From Promethearchaeota archaeon (GTDB lineage: Archaea; Asgardarchaeota; Lokiarchaeia; Sigyniarchaeales; SOKP01), in assembly GCA_013375475.1 (NCBI GenBank), contig JABXKD010000029.1:1-40963 (forward strand): a stretch of 40,963 bases of DNA. Direction: 5' to 3'. The notes under the pieces were generated by a model. The model saw nothing but the letters and a program-made list of their open reading frames with translations. It had not been told where the DNA came from and did not search any database. Positions 40,285 to 40,963 of this stretch are shown piece after piece (the first letter of the stretch is position 1; each line of letters begins with the position of its first letter). The position numbers and the translations under genes are program-made.

Positions 40285-40372
40285 TCTACTTAATAATTAG
40301 ATACTATTATATTTATATATACGATAGTATGAATAGTTGTTAGGGAAAATTGATCTTGATTAAATAATAATT
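40285..40372. promoter_or_regulatory. Shared divergent promoter
   Basis: The 88 bases between two divergent starts contain an AT-only stretch (about 40305-40321, tattatatttatatatac) that reads as a TATA element in both directions. The two flanking genes are therefore probably controlled together. Confidence 0.45.
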
Positions 40373-40963
40373 ATGAGCGACTCAGATAACAGAATACTAT
40401 TCGATTCATTAAAAGGGATACTATTGGAAGGTGTATTTGAAGGTTCAATAATTACACGGTGTAGAGATGACAACGACTCTATTATTTTCTCGGATAATCT
40501 AAAAATTTCAAGCTCAGAAGGTATTTTTATAACCGAAGGTTTTAGAGTAGGCTTCGAATTAAATTACAATAAAAAAATTGCCTTCTCTCGCAAGATTGAA
40601 GCTCAGTGGTACGAAGATTTTGAATCAATTGAATATTCAATATTAATTTCAGAAGATATAATGCAAATTTATGACGAAGGTCAGTTTTCAGACGCTTTTC
40701 CTTATACATTAAACAAACTCAATACGGCAGCTCTTTTTTTGGAAGATTATCAATATGGAATCAACCATTTAGATTTCTTTAAAGGAGAAATGCTTAGGAA
40801 TCCGGTAGCTGTTGTTGGAGACGGAGTTATCGTTGCAGATAGAGTGGTCATAGATGAAAGAATTGATCCTGTTTTTTATGATTGCTTAATTATTGGACGA
40901 GATGAAAAAGAAGATCTTTCGGTATCTTTTGAGCCCTATATGAACGTCAAGAAGTCGATAACC
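40373..40963 (+). CDS. Unrecognised protein, N-terminal 197 residues (cut by window edge)
   Basis: An ATG at 40373 opens a frame that runs to the window edge with no stop (197 codons). It begins MSDSDNRILFDSLKGILLEG and is acidic, without signal peptide. The part DGVIVADRVVIDERIDPVFY may be a beta-rich unit. No family is recognised. It is divergent from the unrecognised 414-residue gene. Composition and codon use look like the other genes, so I treat it as real. Confidence 0.65.
   Translation, partial: MSDSDNRILFDSLKGILLEGVFEGSIITRCRDDNDSIIFSDNLKISSSEGIFITEGFRVGFELNYNKKIAFSRKIEAQWYEDFESIEYSILISEDIMQIYDEGQFSDAFPYTLNKLNTAALFLEDYQYGINHLDFFKGEMLRNPVAVVGDGVIVADRVVIDERIDPVFYDCLIIGRDEKEDLSVSFEPYMNVKKSIT

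Noticed and set aside
1..40963. CRISPR arrays, insertion sequences, rRNA and integrase-type elements
   Set aside because: No regularly spaced direct repeats, transposase or integrase motifs, or rRNA-like sequence were seen by reading; a tool search would be needed to exclude short or degenerate cases.

Overview
The window is AT-rich archaeal DNA with short intergenic gaps, TATA-type promoters and several genes that start at GTG or TTG, some behind GGTGAT-type ribosome binding sites. A leucine-rich-repeat protein, two Roadblock/LC7 proteins, a von Willebrand A protein with two zinc-binding fingers laid out like the TFIIH subunit Ssl1/p44, and large secreted proteins with a C-terminal membrane anchor together suggest an Asgard archaeon, probably Lokiarchaeia-like. 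That placement is inferred from gene content; no rRNA or tRNA gene was found.

Layout. (1) 1-8400 is an iron-sulfur/metal-homeostasis block: the end of an Mrp/NBP35 ATPase, two NifX-type proteins, a DtxR-type metal regulator, a DUF5320 protein, an IscU-like scaffold, a radical SAM protein and a TrmO-like tRNA methyltransferase. A DUF89 phosphatase, an MFS transporter and several very small genes are interspersed. A 16-bp inverted repeat (RTGAAT-N4-ATTCAY and variants) lies just downstream of the TATA box of four promoters in this block, recurs before an OsmC gene at 17.5 kb, and has a variant at 26.25 kb; it may mark an unreported regulon of the DtxR protein. (2) 8400-13050 has a glycyl radical enzyme with a polyferredoxin, an LRR protein and a nucleoside phosphorylase. 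(3) 13100-22000 is an acyl-CoA block: AidB-like and IVD-like acyl-CoA dehydrogenases, two tandem crotonases, a hotdog thioesterase, OsmC, an amino-acid permease and an NrdG-like activase. (4) 22200-29900 has a lamin-tail-domain surface protein, a PfkB kinase, an N-formylglutamate-amidohydrolase-like protein, small regulators, a metallo-beta-lactamase hydrolase and a divergent Roadblock pair. (5) 29870-40963 has a 1401-residue surface protein, an M20 peptidase, the VWA/zinc-finger protein, methionyl-tRNA synthetase with its tRNA-binding tail, and two unrecognised genes, the last cut by the window edge.

How the parts fit. The left block looks like one metal/redox-responsive unit for building and carrying Fe-S or related metal clusters, which would serve the many radical and Fe-S enzymes nearby (two radical SAM proteins, a glycyl radical enzyme, a polyferredoxin). 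The middle block points to anaerobic acyl-CoA metabolism. Two small genes carry apparent lesions (an in-frame TAA and a T8-tract frameshift) and need read-level checking. Most promising leads: the Ssl1-like VWA/finger protein and the shared operator.
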